The notes beneath the pieces were generated by a model that was not told where the DNA came from, searched no databases, and saw only the letters and a program-made list of their open reading frames with translations. Positions 60,500 through 64,000 of a stretch of DNA of 64,000 bases are shown piece after piece (position 1 is the first letter of the stretch; every line of letters begins with the position of its first letter). The stretch comes from Odontocerum albicorne (lineage: Eukaryota > Arthropoda > Insecta > Trichoptera > Odontoceridae), in the NCBI GenBank assembly GCA_949825065.1, contig OX463839.1, positions 27,141,734 to 27,205,733 on the forward strand, given 5' to 3'. The position numbers and the translations under genes were made by a program.

Positions 60500-62225
60500 A
60501 ATTTCAGTCGCGACCGTAATAGAAACAGGTGTGTTAATGAGTTATGTAGACGCCGGAAATGTTAAGCGAACCGTTTACGATGTCTAAAAATATAAAGTGG
60601 TCGCTATTAAAAAAGCCATCCTGCTCGGACCAGCCTGTTGCCATGCTAGGGTATCTTGCCGCCTAACTAGAGGCACCCTGCCGTCCTGCCTGGACCAACC
60701 TGCCACCCTGCTGAGGCCTGCTGTCTGCCACCTTACTAGGCCACCCTAGCCTCTTACGTGGACCAGCATTGCCGCATGCAACAGTCATCCAGCTGCCCTT
60801 TTTTGAACCAGCATTGCCACCAGCTAGATCAAAATTGCCACTAGCTAGACTAACTTGCCGCCTAACTAGGGGCGCCCTGCCTGGATCAACCAACCACTTT
60901 GCTAGGGTCTACCAGCTGCCCTACTAGAGCCACCTTGCAGTCCTGCTTGAATCAACTGGCCACCTAGCTAGAGCTTATAAATTTCTGTTGAGTTATCATT
61001 GTCGCCCTAAGCCCCATTGAATACACTCCTCCACACACGATAATAGTAGTTTAGAAACTTTAATTACTAGAGGAGGAAATCAAGGTCTTACACTTAGTTA
61101 AATTATTGTCACATATTTTTATTTCGTTTCTTATAAAAAAATATACCAAAAATAACACATATGATATACGCTTTCGCTTCTTACTCAGAGTTGAGATAAC
61201 CACGCGTGCTAACATTGAAAATAAACATTACATTTGGAAGTAAATTTTTATTCTGTTGATACCCCCTCCTGGTAATAAAAATATCTTACTACTAACGTGT
61301 AAATATGATACTACTACCGTGACTGGAGGAGTGTATTCAAAGGGCTCGAGGCGACAATAACGACTCAATAAATAAATTTTTTAATTTATTTTGAACACAA
61401 AGGCGATATTGTAGGCTGGTAGCGATTCAGGTAGGTTAGCCGCGATGATCCGAGAATGGTGCTAGGACGGCTCGATGTGGACGGCAATGCTGATCCAGGC
61501 AGGATGGCAGGGCGGCTCCAGATGGGTGACACTGCTGGTCCGGGCAAAACGGCAGGTCAGCTCTAACAGACGGCAATACTGGTCCGGGCAGGACGATAAG
61601 GCAGCTCTAGCATGTGGCAACGCAGGTCCAGGCAGGATGTCAGGGTGGCTATAGGTGGATGGCAATGCTGGTCCAGGCGGGGTGGTAGGGTGATTCTAGC
61701 AGGTGGTAACGCAGGTCCAGAGCAGTTCTAGATGGGTGGCAGTGCTGATCCGGGCAGGACGACAAAGTGGCTCTAGCAAGCGGCAACGCAAGTCCAGGCA
61801 GAATGGCAGAGCAACTCTCGCAGGCTGCTACGTAGGTCCAGGCAGGACGAAGACAGCTGGAGAAGTCAGCCCCGTGAAAAAAATCTGGAGAGCTGTAGTG
61901 GAGACGTCTTGGCTGGTCGGCTGCTGACTGATTCTTGGATGGAGTTGGCAGTTATTGTATACCAGCTGGGCGGCTTACTCTTCCTCTCCAGGGTTTAGTG
62001 GTTTACATAGTCAGGAGTGGGTCCCTGGCGAAGTGAAAATCAATCTTGTAGTTAGTCAATCAGAGAATTTCTTTCAGCACTGCAGTCACGTGGAGAATTC
62101 ACCCTTTTTATAGCGACCATGATGTATTTTTGGACAACGTAAGTGGTCCGCTTATCGTGTCGAATATTTGCCCAAGTCATTTTTACCATTCATTTTTCGT
62201 TATGGTCGCGACTGAATCGGCGTCT
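60500..62225. mobile_element. foldback-like element with GC-rich tandem repeats in its inverted arms
   Basis: The left arm (about 60500-61035) and right arm (about 61318-62225) are inverted copies. Outer parts share TTCAGTCGCGACC, ACGATAAGCGGACC-like and TGGTCGCTAT segments. Inner parts share GAATACACTCCTCCA and TTGTCGCC. Between them each arm carries degenerate tandem units of about 45 bp containing CCTGCCTGGACCAACC-type sequence (reverse in the right arm). The arms are far richer in GC than anything else in the window. The central ~280 bp is AT-rich. This organisation is that of foldback transposons; no transposase is present. Confidence 0.7.
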
Positions 62226-62569
62226 AAACTTTTCGTGGTAAGGGCGTAGCTAGGGATCTTTACAGCCCATTCATTGGGACTGAGGTGGCTGCCAATTTTC
62301 ATTCGGCGTGCTGAATTCATTGATTGAATTTATAAAAACGATGTTGTTCCTTCCTTTGGAGTGATGAATCTCATCACGACGGATTATTGGTAGGTGGGCG
62401 TATCACTGTATATTGAAATTCACGTACCACCAGTCATTTCTCGCCTCCAAATAGTAGGACACGTACCACTGGTTGACATCCACTGAAATAAAGTATATAT
62501 AAACAAAAGAAAGATTACAAAATAGTAATATTTAATACAAACAAACAAAAGAGTAATATTTAATACAAT
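62226..62569. other. intergenic sequence, nothing recognised
   Basis: No supported feature was found between the foldback-like element and the hairpin. Confidence 0.35.
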
Positions 62570-62803
62570 GTACTTGCGGTAAGTAATACCCATCGGGCTT
62601 AAGAAAGAGTCTGTCGGCCATAATCGGCTAGCTTCGGCTTTGTAGAGCGTCGTCTCTGTCATTCATACACGTGTTCCGTCGCGATTTGTCAGTCGTTGTC
62701 AAGCGTTCTAGGGACAGAGACGACGCTCTACAAAGCCGAAGTTAGCTGATTATGGCCGACAGTCTCTTTCTTAAGCCCGATGGGTATTACTTACCGCCGG
62801 GTA
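62570..62803. repeat. long hairpin, about 85-bp arms, about 52-bp loop
   Basis: The left arm from about 62570 (GCGGTAAGTAATACCCATCG, then GGGCTTAAGAAAGAGTCTGT) is repeated inverted up to about 62803 with very few mismatches. The arms meet a ~52-bp spacer after GACGACGCTCTACAAAGCC-type sequence. It could be a foldback MITE or a solo inverted repeat. The near identity implies a recent origin or gene conversion. Confidence 0.9.
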
Positions 62804-62979
62804 CTGTGCGATATTATGATTTTTTCCTTCTTGGGCATTATCGTATTAATGATGGAATTCTATGTCAATATTTTTAATAAATGGTTGTATTTCCTTATTT
62901 TTGTAATTATATATTTTATTAGGCTACTTTTTATTTTATTAGGTTCCGCATCAAATTCCTATATTGCGAGTAGAATAAG

Positions 62980-63490
62980 AAAATATGAGAGTGAAACATG
63001 AACGTGGAAAATTAATCGATAAGATGCAGTGGAAGCTCTGATAAAAAAAAGCATATTGACTTCAACATTTATGTATGTGTGTAAAATATAGACGTGGAAA
63101 ATAAATTAAAGGAGCAGAGTAAATTAGGGGGAAAGCGTGCACAGAGAAAACATTGTGGCGTGTCGATGTATGACAAAATAAGAAATGTCATTTGTAATTA
63201 TAAAGGATGAATGCGAGCTAATGACTGATGTATTAAGTAGTATGAAAAATAGCACGTTGAGGTAGTTAAGATATGTTGAATGAATGAGTGACGAAAGACT
63301 GACTAAAATGCACGCATAAGAGAGAGCCGTAGTACAGGACGACCGAGAAAAGTATGTTTGGACCTAGTGAATGAAACCTTGAAAGGTAAGGAGCAAGAGA
63401 AACAGGATAAGCTGTATGAGAAGATGTATAAGTGTGAAGGAGGCGAAGGAAATATGTCGCTCTGTTTTCTCTCTGTATGTGTGTGATCAA
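62980..63490 (+). mobile_element. LINE family A remnant, partly duplicated
   Basis: It shows ESET then TWKINR-like sequence at about 62990, and again GRGK..AQRKHCGVSMYDKIRN at about 63140-63185, then MKNSTLR and ERLTKMHA. This is the same C-terminal region as 14500-14770, very degenerate. Confidence 0.55.
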
Positions 63491-63789
63491 TAGTCAATCC
63501 TAAATTTCGGAAGCTTAATTTTAGTTTGTAAGTGTTTTAATATTAATTTCATTAGTATGTGACTTACTTTTATGTTAGAAAACAATAAAGTATTATGTAT
63601 GTTTATAAGGACCAGTTAAATAATTTTGTAGTTTAAAAAAATTATTTTGTAGTTTTAGATCAACAATAACCAAATTTCCTCAGTTATTACAGGTTTCCAA
63701 TAGTTCTAACTAATCAGAGATTAACACATTAAAATTTGATAGATTGCTACATAAAAAAATGTTGTTCCGTTTTTTGTTAGTTAATTATA
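63491..63789. other. AT-rich sequence, nothing recognised
   Basis: No supported feature was found. Confidence 0.35.
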
Positions 63790-64000
63790 TAAGGGGCTGC
63801 GCCACCATCCTAGCAGCCCAAAAGTTAACCTCACCTACGCGTTATGCACTTGCTGGCAACAGACGAGACCCTGATGACCGAATACCGGCGGTATGTACGA
63901 TGATGGAATACATCTTTCTAAATAAAAGGTGAAGGAAATGACTCCTTCCAGAACAGCTCATGTTCTGTGGGTGGCCTTGTCGTCTCAGTTCTTCTGTGCC
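63790..64000. repeat. interspersed repeat R3, copy 2, cut by the window end
   Basis: GCAGCCCAAAAGTTAACCTC, then ATGACTCCTTCCAGAACAGC and GTCTCAGTTCTTCTG align in order with 51030-51210. The copy may extend beyond the window. Confidence 0.65.

Noticed and set aside
60663..61927. Open frames in the GC-rich arms
   Set aside because: They follow from the ~45-bp tandem units in both directions; no family match and no splice context.

Overview
The window is animal genomic DNA, AT-rich and full of transposons. It is most likely from an arthropod, probably an insect. The evidence is two spliced nuclear genes with GT-AG introns (one of them for an animal-type mitochondrial ribosomal protein), many different mariner families, and P-like, piggyBac-like, hAT-like, pogo/Tigger and non-LTR elements. 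The exact species cannot be read from the sequence. There is no operon structure, CRISPR array or intact tRNA or rRNA gene.

Host genes. (1) On the + strand, 19223-38427, lie six exons of a glucose-6-phosphate 1-epimerase-like enzyme (D-hexose-6-phosphate mutarotase). The N-terminal exon or exons were not found. The recognised coding part is only 718 nt but is spread over 19 kb, because its introns hold at least seven mariner copies, a piggyBac element and several LINE pieces. (2) On the - strand, 59934-50027, is a complete six-exon gene for mitochondrial small-subunit ribosomal protein mS31 (MRPS31). The spliced model is 349 codons with consistent phases. The two genes converge and are separated by 38-50 kb, which holds both intact mariner transposases.

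Layout. 0-19 kb: a (TA)n array, a decayed Tigger element, an internally deleted mariner, fragments of one LINE family, a 66-bp minisatellite, and a 5'-truncated RTE-like LINE with a 14-bp target duplication. 19-38 kb: the epimerase gene with nested transposons (mariner in mariner, piggyBac in mariner). 38-50 kb: intact mariner 39765-41050 inside a ~1 kb TA-rich array, a decayed mariner, about 3.6 kb of featureless AT-rich DNA, then a second intact mariner at 48300-49587 beside another TA run. 50-60 kb: MRPS31, with a hAT-like MITE, two mariners and a P-superfamily element with a recognisable broken THAP domain in its introns. 60-64 kb: a foldback-like element whose long inverted arms carry GC-rich tandem repeats, a separate ~234-bp hairpin, and LINE remnants.

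The main message is the density and layering of class II elements. Thirteen mariner copies or fragments from several families are present, most with TA duplications that can be placed to the base; two have full-length DD34D transposases. The most unusual items are the P-like element with a THAP remnant in an MRPS31 intron, the foldback element at 60.5-62.2 kb, and a pair of mariner deletion derivatives that share one internal junction. No wholly new biological system could be demonstrated.
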